Below are positions 31,297 to 42,244 of a stretch of 64,000 nucleotides of DNA, piece after piece; positions within the stretch are counted from its first letter, which is position 1; each line of letters starts with the position of its first letter. Source of the stretch: Siphonodentalium dalli (Eukaryota; Mollusca; Scaphopoda; Gadilida; Siphonodentaliidae). The DNA lies in NCBI GenBank assembly GCA_032622095.1, contig CP136063.1:67595897-67659896 (forward strand). Direction: 5' to 3'. Below the pieces are notes generated by a model. That model had not been told where the DNA came from. It made no database searches and saw nothing but the letters and a program-made list of their open reading frames with translations. The position numbers and the translations under genes are program-made.

Positions 31297-31595
31297 TACT
31301 GCTGTGATTTTGGTGGTTCCTGCTGATTTTAGATCTGATGTCAGTAGTACGAACTATTGGTTTTAAGGGAAAGTACAGTTGTTTTAGAAAAAATAATTTT
31401 TGTTTAAATTATGTGATAAAACATGTTGGTCTGGCTGATTTAGCTCTAATGCTGGTAGAACAAATGATGCTGTTTTGAAAAAGTCAATTTATTTTAGAGA
31501 ATATGGAGATGATCGCATATAAAGGAATTATTTTATCGTACAAACAGGAAGGAATAGGAAATTATAAAAAGGGCATTTCTCTACTAGTTGATCAG

Positions 31596-32034
31596 AGGTG
31601 GCTGAAGCATCAAAGGGCAAGGGAGGGGGCAAAGCTTCAGGAGCGTACATTTCACAATGAAAATGAATGCAATTTACAGGCAGGGCTTTATAATTGCCCA
31701 AATTCAAGTCACTAGATATTGAAATGTGCTCAAAATAAAACTGAGAATGGAATTGTTGCCATTGCATGGCTATGTTTATATACCTGTAGTTTATATTATA
31801 TACCTGAAGTACTGAGAAAACCTGAAATGTTGAATTCCATATTGCTATCAATGAAAATTATCCTAAAAACGGCCATTTCTCAGAAAAATGAATGCAACAA
31901 TTTCAAGTTTTTTGGTCAAAAGTTTGAAATTATGGTTAGCCCTGATGTGCCCAAATATAAAGGCCTGTCAGTCGACTGCAAGAGAGAACTAGAGTCCCCA
32001 GCCCCCCCCCCCCAGCCCCTGTTGTTACACTATA
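31596..32034. mobile_element. Possible degenerate hAT-3 relative
   Basis: CAGAGGTGGCTGAAGCATCA AAGGGCAAGGGAGGG at the left resembles hAT-3's start (GCGCCAGAAGCATCCAAGGG). CTCAGAAAAATGAATGCAA in the interior and CCCCCCAGCCCCTG at the right are further similarities. No target duplication is found. Confidence 0.4.
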
Positions 32035-32049
32035 TCTGAACATCTCAGC

Positions 32050-32494
32050 AAATCTTTTTATACTAAATGGTTTCTCCCACTCAGTTATAAAAGAATACAG
32101 TAATGCCCTAATTAATCGACTCCATAACCACAGCAGCAGAATTATGGGTAACTTTTCAGGATTTAGTCGGAAATATCGCTTGTTGCCATTCATCGGAAGA
32201 GCTTTCCGATGATTGGCAACAAGCCATATTTCCGACTAAATCCTGAAAAGTTACTCATAATTCTGCTGTGGTTATGGAGTCGATTAATTAGGGCATTACT
32301 GTACATTTGAATGGTCTTATTCATCTGGCGGGGTGTTGAGGAAAAAAGACACTGACAAAGAGCAGAAAGAGTCCTATTTATTTTATTGGGGGGAAATGTT
32401 CAGTTAATAAGGTCAATAAACATTTGTTGAACTTATCATCTGAACATTTCCTAAGGGAATTACTCCGCAATGAGTATTTAGTATAGAAATGGTT
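32050..32494 (+). mobile_element. T5 element holding a TA-B
   Basis: Left part TTTTTATACTAAATGG..CAGTTATAAAAGAA and right part CATTTGAATGGTCTTATTCA .. GTATTTAGTATAGAAATGG are continuous T5 sequence once the TA-B at 32098-32301 is removed. TTAA lies at 32495-32498 (GGTTAAG). Confidence 0.85.
32098..32301. mobile_element. TA-B inside T5
   Basis: TA-flanked (32096-32097, 32302-32303), with ends CAGTAATGCCCTAATTAATC and AATTAGGGCATTACTG. The insertion site in T5 is the TA of the consensus phrase AAGTATACATTGG. Confidence 0.95.
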
Positions 32495-32556
32495 AAGAAT
32501 GGACATTCCAATGCATAATTTAAAAGACATATTATGCATTTATTTCACTACTTTAA

Positions 32557-32948
32557 CCCTTTACCCAACAGAACGGCCCTGTGCCAATGCATTCTCTGAT
32601 ATATGCGAGTCGACCATAGGTCGCCTCGCATATATAAGAGAATGCATTGGCTTAACACATTAAAAATTATAAAATTGTTAAAGAATGTAAGAAAAAATGG
32701 TAAAAAGTGTTAAAAAAAGATTTTTTTTAGGCCAATGCATTCTCTTATATATGCGAGGCGACCTATGGTCGACTCGCATATATAAAAGAATGCATTGGCA
32801 CAGGGCATAACTGTAACTATCACAATGTGGTCAAGGAGCCGGTTCCAATGATATCCATATTTGTATGGTTCTATTGAGACAGACCGAAGATATTTTAGGC
32901 TGTTGAAGCTTTATTTGGGCGTTTTTGGCCGGTTTGTTGGGTAAAGGG
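32557..32948 (+). mobile_element. T1 TTAA element, complete
   Basis: TTAA 32553-32556 and 32949-32952. Two cassettes (32583-32651, 32730-32798) with only scattered substitutions. Confidence 0.94.
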
Positions 32949-33218
32949 TTAAGCTGATGTTTTACGACTCAGCCACTATACCTATTTGAAGAATGTATCA
33001 TTAAACTATTATTGTCAAAATATTTAACAACAATGGATGTACCATTTCAAAAAACACAACATCTGAACTTAGCAAAAATGTAAACAAACATTCAGCCATT
33101 TGTCCGGAACAAATCGTGGATATATAAACGAATGATTTCGCTAACGAGAGTCACTATATTTTATTTACATGTTAGAAATGACATTGTGTGCTGGCAATTT
33201 TGATACAAAATTAATTAA

Positions 33219-33574
33219 CCCTTTACCCAACAGAAGGGCCCTGTGCCAATGCATTCTCTTATATATGCGAGTCGACCATAGGCTTAATTAACACATTAAA
33301 AATTATAAAATTGTTAAAGAATGTAAGAAAAAATGGTAAAAAGTGTTAAAAAAGGATTTTTATTAGGCCAATGCATTCTCTTATATATGCGAGGCGACCT
33401 ATGGTCGACTCGCATATATAAGATAATGCATTGGCACAGGGCATAACTGTAACTATCACAATGTGGTCAATGAGCCGGTTCCAATGATATCCATATTTGT
33501 ATGGTTCTATTGAGACGGACCGAAGATATTTTAGGCTGCTGAAGCTTTATTTGGCCGTTTTGTTGGGTAAAGGG
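33219..33574 (+). mobile_element. T1 TTAA element, first cassette cut in half
   Basis: TTAA 33215-33218 and 33575-33578. The first cassette stops at its loop (GTCGACCATAGG) and continues directly into CTTAATTAACACATTAAA, so one arm is deleted. The second cassette is whole. It lies 267 bp from the previous T1. Confidence 0.93.
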
Positions 33575-33635
33575 TTAAAATACCTGCTTTGAGCAAGTTT
33601 ATTCCCTGTGCGCCCCAGTGGAGTGTTTCACATTA

Positions 33636-33746
33636 CTTTAAACATTTATTTACTAAATACTCATTGATAAGTGTTTCCAACAAATTAATAGGAATCCATC
33701 TACATATAATCTGTTCATCTGCCTGTTGTCTGTAAAGAAATGGTTA
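33636..33746 (-). mobile_element. T5 fragment, internally deleted
   Basis: TTTACTAAATACTCATTGAT, then AACAAATTAATAGGAATCC, CTGCCTGTTGTCTGTAAAG and TTAA. Only the ends of T5 remain. Confidence 0.6.
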
Positions 33747-33779
33747 ACATTGAATAGAATTCATTCATAATGAATGGGT

Positions 33780-35181
33780 TAATAATACACTTACCTCAAT
33801 ATTTTATAGAAATCATGTGCTATGTTTCAGTTCTTATGAAGAGCACATCCCTTTAATAATGAACAGAAGAGTCACAAGCCGCAAGTTTCTTTTTTTCTCC
33901 AAAAAATTGTCGGAGAGTTATTTTCAAAAAATCACAACGTTTCAGTAACTGAACACCGATGAATTGTATTAACTTATCAAAGTTAATCTAAAAACATCTG
34001 TTGAGAGTTTCATTGATTAATCATCACACTATTGTGTCACGGTGACAAGTCTGTATATTTTAAAAGGCATCTCAAATGATCCGGAAAGCGTTTGAATTAG
34101 TAATGAAAATGTTACGCCGAAGTTAAGTCCCATGATGCTTTAGTATCTGCTCAAGCATTTCAAAGTCAGGTTTTTTCTAAAATACAAGTTATATGCCTCC
34201 TAGAGGAATCTGCAAACTGCTCATCATTGGGCGCGAACGCGGCGCAAATATTTGATTGGTCAATGAATCCCAGCATCGCTGTAGCAAGTCAGTCACATGG
34301 GCTTTTAGAATAATGAAGAGCCACAAGCGTTCGCCGTCGTAATTTATTGAAAAGCAATATCGAGGTATCCCATCAAAGGAGAATTTGTCTCACATCATTG
34401 GCGATTAGTGAAAAGATGATCTGAAATTTGTCGGCCTACCACGCTCTCTATTGTTTTTCCTAATATGGATTATACATGATGCTATTAGACGACATTAATT
34501 AAAGCTGCTACCCCAAGCTGCTTTATTTACATTGACCAGCATCAATCAATGAAGTTTGTTCCGGATAGCTACACATGGAATTTATACACATAAACAATTG
34601 GTCACACCGCATGTTTGAGTGTTACAAGCAGATAAATCGTCACTGTGGAAATTATGGATTGGAATTGCTCAGTCTCATTTAATATCTGGATTTGATTCGA
34701 ACCATTGTGTTTTCGTGGATAGGTGATTCAAACAGCGAAATTACTGTGTCCTATCAATGACAGTGTGATTTTATATATCAGAGTGTGAAAGTCTTCAAAA
34801 ATCAAAAGAACTGTGGCATGGATAAGAAAAGCTTTGAAAATCTTAACAGAATCAGTGACAAATTTTAGGACAGAAAGTTATATTTTCGTCGTGAAATTTA
34901 AGGACAAAAAGTATTATGTTATTGATTCAAAACATAAATTCTTATGTTGGGTTCCTAAAGGATTATAAAGAAGAGGACATCATCAAAAGTTTCAACTAGA
35001 GACATTTCATTCGCAACACAGGAGCATTTATATTTTTTTATTTATTTAATTTTTTTTTTTTGGGCAAAATTTGGGGGTTTCTCGTGGAACCCTCCTCGGG
35101 TGTGGCTGTTTTTTAACCCTTTCCACTTGGTGATTTATAGGTAAGGTGCTTATGCTATTGGGTTGATGTCGTCACGGTAAC
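33780..35181 (+). promoter_or_regulatory. Transposon-free upstream region of the 35.18 kb exon
   Basis: This is the longest stretch with none of the local repeat families. GGGCGCGAACGCGGCGC (34230-34246) is the most CG-dense spot nearby and is followed by GATTGGTCAATG (inverted CCAAT). A promoter or upstream exons are plausible here. There are T-rich tracts at 35028-35062, and TTTATAG before 35141 could serve as an acceptor for a non-coding first exon. All of this is inference from composition. Confidence 0.4.
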
Positions 35182-35248
35182 ATGAGGCTGCTGATCGTCA
35201 TCGTGGCGATACTTTGCTCGATCTCAGAGATCTCAACATCCAATCAGA
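35182..35248 (+). CDS. First coding exon with signal peptide; secreted or membrane protein
   Basis: ATG (A at -3) opens 22 codons plus one base: a basic start MR, a hydrophobic core LLIVIVAILCSI, and a polar end SEISTSNQ. This is a typical signal peptide with likely cleavage around the SIS/EIS segment. The frame runs straight into AGA|GTAAGTACTT, a near-perfect donor, leaving the intron in phase 1. A signal peptide alone on the first exon with a phase-1 intron is common in genes for receptors and extracellular proteins. The mature protein is not identified, because no following exon was recognised in the remaining 28 kb. If real, the intron is very long or the next exon lies in one of the unassigned islands. 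It has no homology evidence; confidence comes from the combination of signals. Confidence 0.6.
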
Positions 35249-35700
35249 GTAAGTACTTTTCTTAATTTAAAAAAAAAACATACATAAATTTTTTATAATT
35301 TCCAAGTCTTCAGATCTACGGAAAGTCAAACTCGAATTAGAATACTTTCTTTTTTCTAGAATAATACATTATAAATGGTATATTGAAAAAAGTTACAATA
35401 ATATTTAAACAGTTTAATAGAATACACACCTTCACAAATTTAGATTTTCTAAGAAAAACTGTTAATGGATGTCACATTAAAACTGCGACTATCTCCTGTC
35501 TGTATAATATATTTTCAAATTGAATTGAAGGCACGATAACGCTATTGAAATAATGTGGACCAACAGATAAAGAGATTTTCTTAATATATCGTCTGCATTT
35601 GCCAGCTATTTTGCATCAAAATCTGAAGGCTTGGAAATACAATTATAAAAGTAGAAATGTCATATATGTTGTGAGTTTTGTTGTCATGCTTGTTATTTGA
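35249..35700 (+). other. Start of the presumed first intron
   Basis: AT-rich sequence after the GTAAGT donor with no repeat family. Nothing else is recognised. Confidence 0.4.
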
Positions 35701-35714
35701 ATGTGTAAAAAATC

Positions 35715-37000
35715 TGCAAAAGTAAACCAGTGCATGCTATACTGGCTTCAAACTACAATGAAATAATCTATGTTAGCATGAAATAACATACAGTCGAGAA
35801 AGAGTGCCCTTGCTCAGATTATACTATAGAGTTTTTAATATGCCAATGGAAATCAGTGGATGCTATACTGACTTCAAACTCCAAGGAAATATCTAAGTTA
35901 GCATGAACAAACATATAGATGAGAAAGAGTGCTCACACCCAGATAAAAAATATCAAGTATTGTGCAATAATTTCGATGAAGTATAATAAAAAAATCGGAA
36001 AAATTAAACTGATGCTTGCTAAGCAGGCATCAAACTCTCTTGATGAAATAATCTGAATTTAATAGCATGAGTAATTGAACCCATGTCAAGTATTAACTAG
36101 AATGCACTCAGAGAGATGCCAACATGCGCAAAAATGTAATAAAAAATAATTTAAAAAATAATTTCACTGTATTTTACTTAATTAATTTAATTTAATTTAA
36201 TTTAATGTTAGCAAAAAAAGACAATTACAATCTTCAATAATTTTATTTAGGGGATAACAGTGTGGTGTTTTGTGATTTCGGAAAGGTACATGGTGAATAT
36301 ACTGTGGCAAATTTAGTTAATGGGCGGAGCCGGAGCCCATTAATGGGTATTTGCCACAGTATATTCGCCATGTACCTTTCCGAAATCACAAAACACCACA
36401 CTGTTATCCCCATTCTAATGCTCTTCGAACTTAAAAATGTTATTTAGACAAACAAATGGCTTGTAATTATCAACGAAATGTGCGGCCATAGAAAACACTC
36501 AGCCAATTCACGACTTTTTATTTTAAATTTAATGCGCTAGATAAAATATAGTCCCCCAATTACCATTGCTCTTATCGTTAAAAATACTGATAAAAATGAA
36601 AAATTGCCACCTTAAATAGAAATAAATATGCACAACAATTAGTTTCTGCATGTACCTGATGTCTTTTTCAGATGTTTACCACTTACAAATTGCGGTCAAA
36701 TGAAAACCACTGCATGCTATGCTGGCCTCAAACTCCAATGTAATAATCTGTGTTAGCATGTGTAAGTGCGCCTTTGTCTAGTAATATGGAACAAGATATT
36801 GAAAAATTGTACAAACGAAAACCACTGCATACCATGCTGGCCTTAAACTCCAAAATATGAGAACAAAATATTGAAAAATCGGCCAAATGAAAAGCACTGC
36901 ATTCTATTCTGGCCTCAAACAACAATGAAATAATCTGAGTTTGCATGAGTAAGTGTGCCCTTGTCGAGTAATATACAATAATTCTGATGAATTTATTCAA
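35715..37000 (+). repeat. Diverged tandem repeat, about six units, split by a foldback
   Basis: Units share ACCACTGCATGCTATGCTGG (or variants), CTTCAAACTACAATGAAATA, AATCTGAGTTTGCATGAGTA and GTGCCCTTGTCGAGTAATAT. Copies start near 35725, 35846, 36006, 36704, 36819 and 36888; unit length is about 110-150 bp. Between the third and fourth is single-copy sequence with the foldback at 36250. Confidence 0.75.
36250..36411. mobile_element. 162-bp near-perfect foldback
   Basis: The arms start GGGGATAACAGTGTGGTGTT and are complementary over about 63 bp with one mismatch. A second inner stem of TAATGGGC..GCCCATTA encloses the loop GGAGCCGGA. It is the only copy in the window. No clear target duplication exists, so the mechanism of insertion is unknown. 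The 61-codon frame across it is an effect of the palindrome. Confidence 0.9.
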
Positions 37001-37780
37001 ACAAACAGCTCATGCTGAGGGAGTTGTACTGGGGATTTGTTCGTTTTGGACCAAAAAGCAATAACTATTAATGGAATACATGGGGGACATAATTCGATTA
37101 GATATTAACTATTGTTTTGCATATGAGTCATACCAAATGTTTGCATACTGAAACACGCTGTATAGAGCTCCCCTTCCAATTTACAGAATTATAAGAGAAT
37201 CCATTGTTTATAAAACGATTGTATCAAGATATACATATAATTTTAATGTTTTAAAGTTAAAAAGTTGAACAAATATCTCAGTCTTTCAACTTGATGATGT
37301 TTGAGTACTTGCCTTAGTCTTGTTGAAGAATATTAAAAAAAATTGTTTCCAAAAACCACAGACCTGGCACTGAAAGGGTTAAAGACAAGTGTACATATCA
37401 ATAGATTGAACTTTTGCCTGGACATTTTAATTATTGTGAACACTTCGACACGTTTCCATCCTATTATTATTTATCCTGTTTAATATCCTAAATGGCATCA
37501 TTTAATTAAGAATGTCTTATGTGAACTGATCAATATTTTAGTAGAATTTCTAACAATTTTCAATGGTGAGAATGTATACAAGCACACAATTTGGCATTGT
37601 TCCAAAGTCAGCCTTTGAGCATTTGTCATCGTTGCATAACAAGCTATCTTAGGATTGGTTTTGGTTCTGAATAATTAAAACTGAACCCAATCCCTTTCCT
37701 CTTTATCAAGATGATCCCCAGAGATGAGCCAATGGGTTAGGTTAGCTTTTATGTTTCATCCTCATGAATCCACCTACACA
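37001..37780. other. Non-coding stretch with a T2 end fragment
   Basis: AGACCTGGCACTGAAAGGG followed by TTAA at 37379-37382 is the right end of a T2 element whose remainder is lost. Otherwise it is single-copy. Confidence 0.6.
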
Positions 37781-38696
37781 AGCCTGCAAATAGTATGTCT
37801 GTCATTTGCAGAATGAGGTCCCCCAGAGGATGAATTTAGTGATGCTACAGTAATGCCCTAAGTAATCGACCTCTTAACCAAAGCAGAATTATGGGTAACT
37901 TTTCAGGATTTAGTCGGAAATATGGCTTGTTGCCATTCATCGGAAAGCTCTCCCCGAGAGCTTTCCGATATTTCCGACTAAATCCTGAAAAGTTACCCAT
38001 AATTCTGCTTTGGTTAAGAGGTCGATTACTTAGGGCATTACTGTATCTCGCACAGCTGAGCAGCATCACAATATTCACCCTCTGGGGACCTCATTCTGCT
38101 TAGGCCTCATCTTCTGGGTACTTGTTTTTAGTTACTTTTCCCCCTTCTCTTCAGTTTCTATATCCCCTAATTTGCTGAAGATAAAATGCTTAATTTGGGT
38201 GACTAATAGGTGGACTTCAGTTGGGGAACTTCAATCTTATGCTAGGTCTCATATAGCAGTTCAGGCCTAAGCAACATGAGGTCCCCAGAGGGCAAATTTG
38301 GTGATGCTAGGCCGCTTTGCTGGATAGCATCACTAAATTCACCCCCCCCCCCCTGGGGACCTCATTCTGCTTATAGGCATCAACAGCTATGGGAGACCTA
38401 GGATCAGATTGATGTTCCCCAGTTAAGTTGGTGATGTTCACCCATTAGTCACCTTGATTATGTATTTTATCTTCTGCAAATTAGGGGATATAGAAACTTC
38501 CCAGAAAGGAAAAAGTAACTAAAGCAATATTAATTTGAGACTATAGATACTTCCCAAAAGATGAGGCCTATGCAGAATGAGGTCCCCAGAGGGTGAATTT
38601 GATAATTTTATGCTTGCCCGCTATGTGGGATAGCATCACTAAATTCACCCTCTGGGGACCTCATTCTGCAAATTAAAGACACCATAGTTGCAGGCT
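37781..38696. mobile_element. hAT-A with three modules, interrupted by TA-B
   Basis: It starts CAAGCCTGCAAATAGTATGTC and ends ATAGTTGCAGGCTTG. Modules lie at about 37808-38103 (split by TA-B), 38275-38371 and 38575-38668. Other copies have two modules, so this one has an extra repeat of module plus middle segment. The flanking octamers do not match. Confidence 0.85.
37848..38043. mobile_element. TA-B inserted in a hAT-A module
   Basis: GATGC|TA|CAGTAATGCCCTAAGTAATC ... GGGCATTACTG|TA|TCTCGCACAG: removing the element and one TA restores the hAT-A phrase GATGCTATCTCGCACAG. The right arm lacks about 20 bases. Confidence 0.95.
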
Positions 38697-38841
38697 TGCA
38701 CATGCGCTGACATACTTCAGCCATGCAGACTGGGTGGAGTAGGGGATGGGACTTTGAGGGGGATGGGTGTACCGGAGTAGGGAGGCATGAATCATTTTTG
38801 TTTATGATAGCAACCACTGTTGTTTTCCCCATGTTATTTAA

Positions 38842-39248
38842 CCCTTTCTATACTAAATGGATTCTCCCACCCAATTATAAAAGTAGATATTGGAATGGTC
38901 TATTATTCATTTGGAGGGATGCTCAGGAAAAATGAGCAGATGCCAGACAGATAAAAAGATTCATATATGCATTGTGGGAAATTCTCAGATAATCAGTTCA
39001 ACAAACGACTTAGTATCTGAACATTTCCAAAGGGAGGAACTACAGTAATGCTCTAAATAATTGACCCCTTAACCACAGCAGAATTATGGGTAACTTTTCA
39101 GGATTTAGTCACAGAGCTTTCTGATGAATGGCAACAAGCCATATTTCCAACTAAATCCTGAAAAATAACCCATAATTATGCTGTGGTTAAGGAGTCGATT
39201 ATTTAGGGCATTACTGTACAATTCAACAAGTATTTAGTATAGAGAGGG
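38842..39248 (+). mobile_element. T5 element holding a TA-B
   Basis: TTAA 38838-38841 and 39249-39252. CCCTTTCTATACTAAATGGA at the left and ATTTAGTATAGAGAGGG at the right. T5 is complete apart from the TA-B at 39043-39216. Confidence 0.9.
39043..39216. mobile_element. TA-B inside T5, left arm shortened
   Basis: TA on both sides. The left arm jumps from GGATTTAGTC to ACAGAGCTTTCTGATGAATGG, so about 35 bases of the left arm are deleted. The right arm is complete. Confidence 0.93.
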
Positions 39249-39252
39249 TTAA

Positions 39253-39804
39253 TGCTATGCTAATAGTTTCATCTCACTTTCATGACCTATATATCTTTTA
39301 TTGTATACAGCAAATCACCTCCACACAATCTTCGACACAGACACAATCTTCGGCACACATATAATGCTGCACTCTTGAGAAGCTATAACACTTTTCTTTT
39401 TGCTCATTCCTTGATAGTATAAGACATCAAACAACCTACTTCCCTAGTAAAAATGAATGCCTTAAATTGATCTTAACTCTAACCTGTGTAATCTGTTTTT
39501 TTTTTTATGTACAAAATTGACATATCCATGAATCATTCTCTCGCCTTAATCAAATCCAGTCATCGAGAGATGTGTGACAAATTTGTGAATGCTTTCTCTG
39601 AATATAATTAAACCATACACATATAAAATATAGAAATTCTCTTTAAATATTATTTACATAAATATTTCTTGATATTTTGATCTTAAAATAAAATTAAAAT
39701 TATGTAAAGATATGGTTTGAAACTGCGACAGGATTTGACTTGAAACTCAATTTATTTTAAAATAGTCTGAACTGAAAAAAAATTGTGTTGACTTGTAATT
39801 TAAT
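39253..39804. other. Non-coding AT-rich stretch
   Basis: No repeat family or exon is recognised. CTTCGACACAGACACAATCT TCGGCACACA at 39330-39358 is a short imperfect duplication. Confidence 0.4.
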
Positions 39805-39808
39805 TTAA

Positions 39809-39956
39809 CATGTTCACTGCCGACTACGTGTTATCTCATACTTTTTGTATGTAATTGAATGGGCGTCGGCAGTGAACGTGTTAACACGTCCACTGCTAAA
39901 GCCCATTCAACTGCATGCAAAAAGTACAAGATAACTCGTAGTCAGCAGTGAATGTG
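39809..39956. mobile_element. T6 TTAA element, 148 bp, abutting T1
   Basis: TTAA 39805-39808 and 39957-39960. The ends CATGTTCACTGCCGACTACG and, on the complement of the right end, CACATTCACTGCTGACTACG form 30-bp inverted repeats. The middle has an inverse pair GGCAGTGAACGTG|TTAA|CACGTCCACTGC, so the element looks like two short elements joined at a TTAA. Its right TTAA is the left TTAA of the next T1. Confidence 0.88.
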
Positions 39957-39960
39957 TTAA

Positions 39961-40335
39961 CCCTTTACCCAACAGAAGGGCCCTGTGCCAATGCATTCTC
40001 TTATATATGCGAGTCGACCATAGGTCGCCTCGCATATATAAGAGAATGCATTGGCTTAACACATTAAAAATTATAAAATTGTTAAAGAATGTAAGAAAAA
40101 AATGGAAAAAGTGTTAGGCCAATGCATTCTCTTATATATGCGAGGCGACCTATGGTCGACTCGCATATATAAGAGAATGCATTGGCACAGGGCATAACTG
40201 TAACTATCACAATGTGGTCAAGGAGCTGGTTCCAATGATATCCATATTTGTATGGTTCTATTGAGACAGACCGAAGATATTTTAGGCTGTTGAAGCTTTA
40301 TTTGGCCGATTTTGGCAGGTTTGTTGGGTAAAGGG
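39961..40335 (+). mobile_element. T1 TTAA element
   Basis: TTAA 39957-39960 and 40336-40339. Two cassettes (39986-40054, 40117-40185). The spacer between them is about 16 bases shorter than in other copies. Confidence 0.93.
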
Positions 40336-40339
40336 TTAA

Positions 40340-40789
40340 TAATAGGGTGGGCATTTAAAATTGTCGTAAAATGGCCTTGAGTTTCATTAGGTGTGGCCCA
40401 CTTTCCAATTCGCAGGAATCATTACAAGGCCTAGCTCTATATTTTATGGCCTTGGTTCATGTTGATTTGATCCGCATCGGTCCACTGATCCAGTATGCCT
40501 GATTAAAAATGTATGACCACTTAGATCTACAGTTTGATAATGCCACGCTTGCAATTCATCTCTGATGGAATGCCCGTCATAAAACTTAAGCATGGCCCAG
40601 GTGAACGAATTTGATGGGCCCAATGGGACCTATTTGTATATTTGTTCCTGTTAAAGTATATGTTAGTCATGGGAAATTGTGCAGAATTGTAAAATGGACT
40701 TTATTATATACCTGTTAGTTGGGGCTGGATCAATGTAGTGGTGCTCTGGTCCAGTGATTTGCTTGCTCGACTCATGGTAACATCATGGT
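40340..40789. other. Non-coding stretch
   Basis: It looks single-copy; GGTTCATGTTGATT.GATC at about 40455 recurs at 47170-47188 in similar context, suggesting an old dispersed repeat. Confidence 0.4.
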
Positions 40790-40913
40790 CAGGGACGCCG
40801 GAAGCATCCAAGGGCAAGGGGGGCAAACCAGTCAGGTGGATACCCACTGGACTCCTCTGGGTCAGGGCAAGGGGGCAAGTGCCCCTGCATGCCCCCCTTC
40901 TCCGGCGTCTCTG
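40790..40913. mobile_element. hAT-3, 124-bp copy
   Basis: The ends are CAGGGACGCCGGAAGCATCC and CTTCTCCGGCGTCTCTG. The 8-bp duplication is ATCATGGT (40782-40789, 40914-40921). It is an internally deleted relative of 17941-18313. Confidence 0.93.
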
Positions 40914-41013
40914 ATCATGGTGTGAAAACGTCATGCATTCGAATCCTGTTCTCTGCCATGCAGTGAATATAAATGCTGCGCTGGTTACCTTTGGCATTAT
41001 TGAGCCATCTAGT

Positions 41014-41257
41014 ACTGGAGCTTCCTGAAATTTTGTGAAAACCCTGTGCCAATGCATTCACTTATATATGCAAGTCTCCCATAGGGAGCCTCGCATATAT
41101 AAGAGAATGCATTGGCCAAACAATATCTATCTTGACTTTGTAAGCCAGTGCATTCTCTTATATATGCGAGGCTCCCTATGGGAGACAGCACGTATAAGAG
41201 AATGCACTGGCACATGATCTTTAATGCTGCACCAGCGCAGCTTCCATCATGAAAGGG
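41014..41257 (-). mobile_element. T3 TTAA element, reverse orientation
   Basis: It contains TACTGGAGCTTCCTGAAATT, two cassettes (41047-41116 with CCAATG/CATTGG ends, 41141-41212 with CCAGTG/CACTGG ends), then CACCAGCGCAGCTTCCATCA TGAAAGGG and TTAA 41258-41261. The left TTAA is lost. Confidence 0.9.
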
Positions 41258-41261
41258 TTAA

Positions 41262-42024
41262 AGTCAATTAAAACCATTTTAGGTGAAACATGTGTTAATA
41301 TCAAATATTTCTCTTCGTGAATTTGGGGAGAAATAATCCAAACGTGAGATCACAACAAATTTCATAGTCATTTTGTTGGTGCCTGGAAGAGCATTTCGTA
41401 ACAACAGAAAAATAGTTGGCTAAAAAGTGCCAGTCAATTTAGATTAAACATGCCAGGGCTATTATTTATATTCATCTTCGTTCTTGTTGTCAACTATAGA
41501 TCTGACATCGATAAGAAATTAAAAGCCATGTTTAACTCTAAAACGCACAATTGGAAAAATAAAATTTACGAAACCACCAATGACTATAATAGGTTGCTCA
41601 GGAGTCAGTTCCGGAGCACATATCTTCTGCACTGCATTCAGATTAATGTCATCCTGCGGTAGAATGTAGATGGGTTTGGTTGATGGTGATCTTTTATGTC
41701 TGATTTTTCCATGGCATACGATCCCTCGCATAGTAATGTATCCCCCCCCCTCCAGCATGACAGACATCGATATATCATGCAAATGTCGTAATGTCGATCC
41801 ACTACTGAGTCATCCCATCAGAGTTATCTCCCATGTAAATCTCGACTTTAACTGTGTATCACTCTATATGGAGATGTCTCGGGCTGGTAATGAACTGCCT
41901 CCTCATTTGGTTTTATGGCCCAGTGTTCACTCTTCGTGCATGTGGCGACAGTTAGTTGTCGCTGGGTTCTGCTGTCATAGGACTTCACCTGAAACTCAGA
42001 CATGTCTGAAAATAGGGTGTCTGA
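41262..42024. other. Unassigned stretch with several open frames
   Basis: No repeats are recognised. The plus frame 41450-41662 begins MPGLLFIFIFVLVVNYRSD, a possible signal peptide, and has 70 codons in total. The plus frame 41670-42032 (120 codons) and the minus frames 41519-41782 and 41848-42060 overlap it, and the latter runs into the TA-B element. None has a recognisable domain. A coding role is possible but unproven. Confidence 0.25.
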
Positions 42025-42026
42025 TA

Positions 42027-42239
42027 CAGTAATGCCCGAAGTAATCGACCTCTTAACCAAAGCAGAATTATGGGTAACTTTTCAGGATTTAGTCGGAAAT
42101 ATGGCTTGTTGCCATTCATCGGAAAGCTCTCGGGGAGAGCTTTCCAATGAATGGCAACAAGCCATATTTCCGACTAAATCCTGAAAAGTTACCCATAATT
42201 CTGCTTTGGTTAAGAGGTCGATTACTTAGGGCATTACTG
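42027..42239. mobile_element. TA-B palindromic MITE, complete
   Basis: TA-flanked. The ends are CAGTAATGCCCGAAGTAATC and TTAGGGCATTACTG, and the arms contain AACCAAAGCAG rather than AACCACAGCAG, a subtype shared with 37848. Confidence 0.95.
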
Positions 42240-42244
42240 TATTT

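Noticed and set aside
31966-32040. Third clear hAT-3 copy with target duplication
   Set aside because: Left-end similarity is real but the flanks (TAGTTGAT / TTGTTACA) do not match, so it is kept only as a possible degenerate relative.
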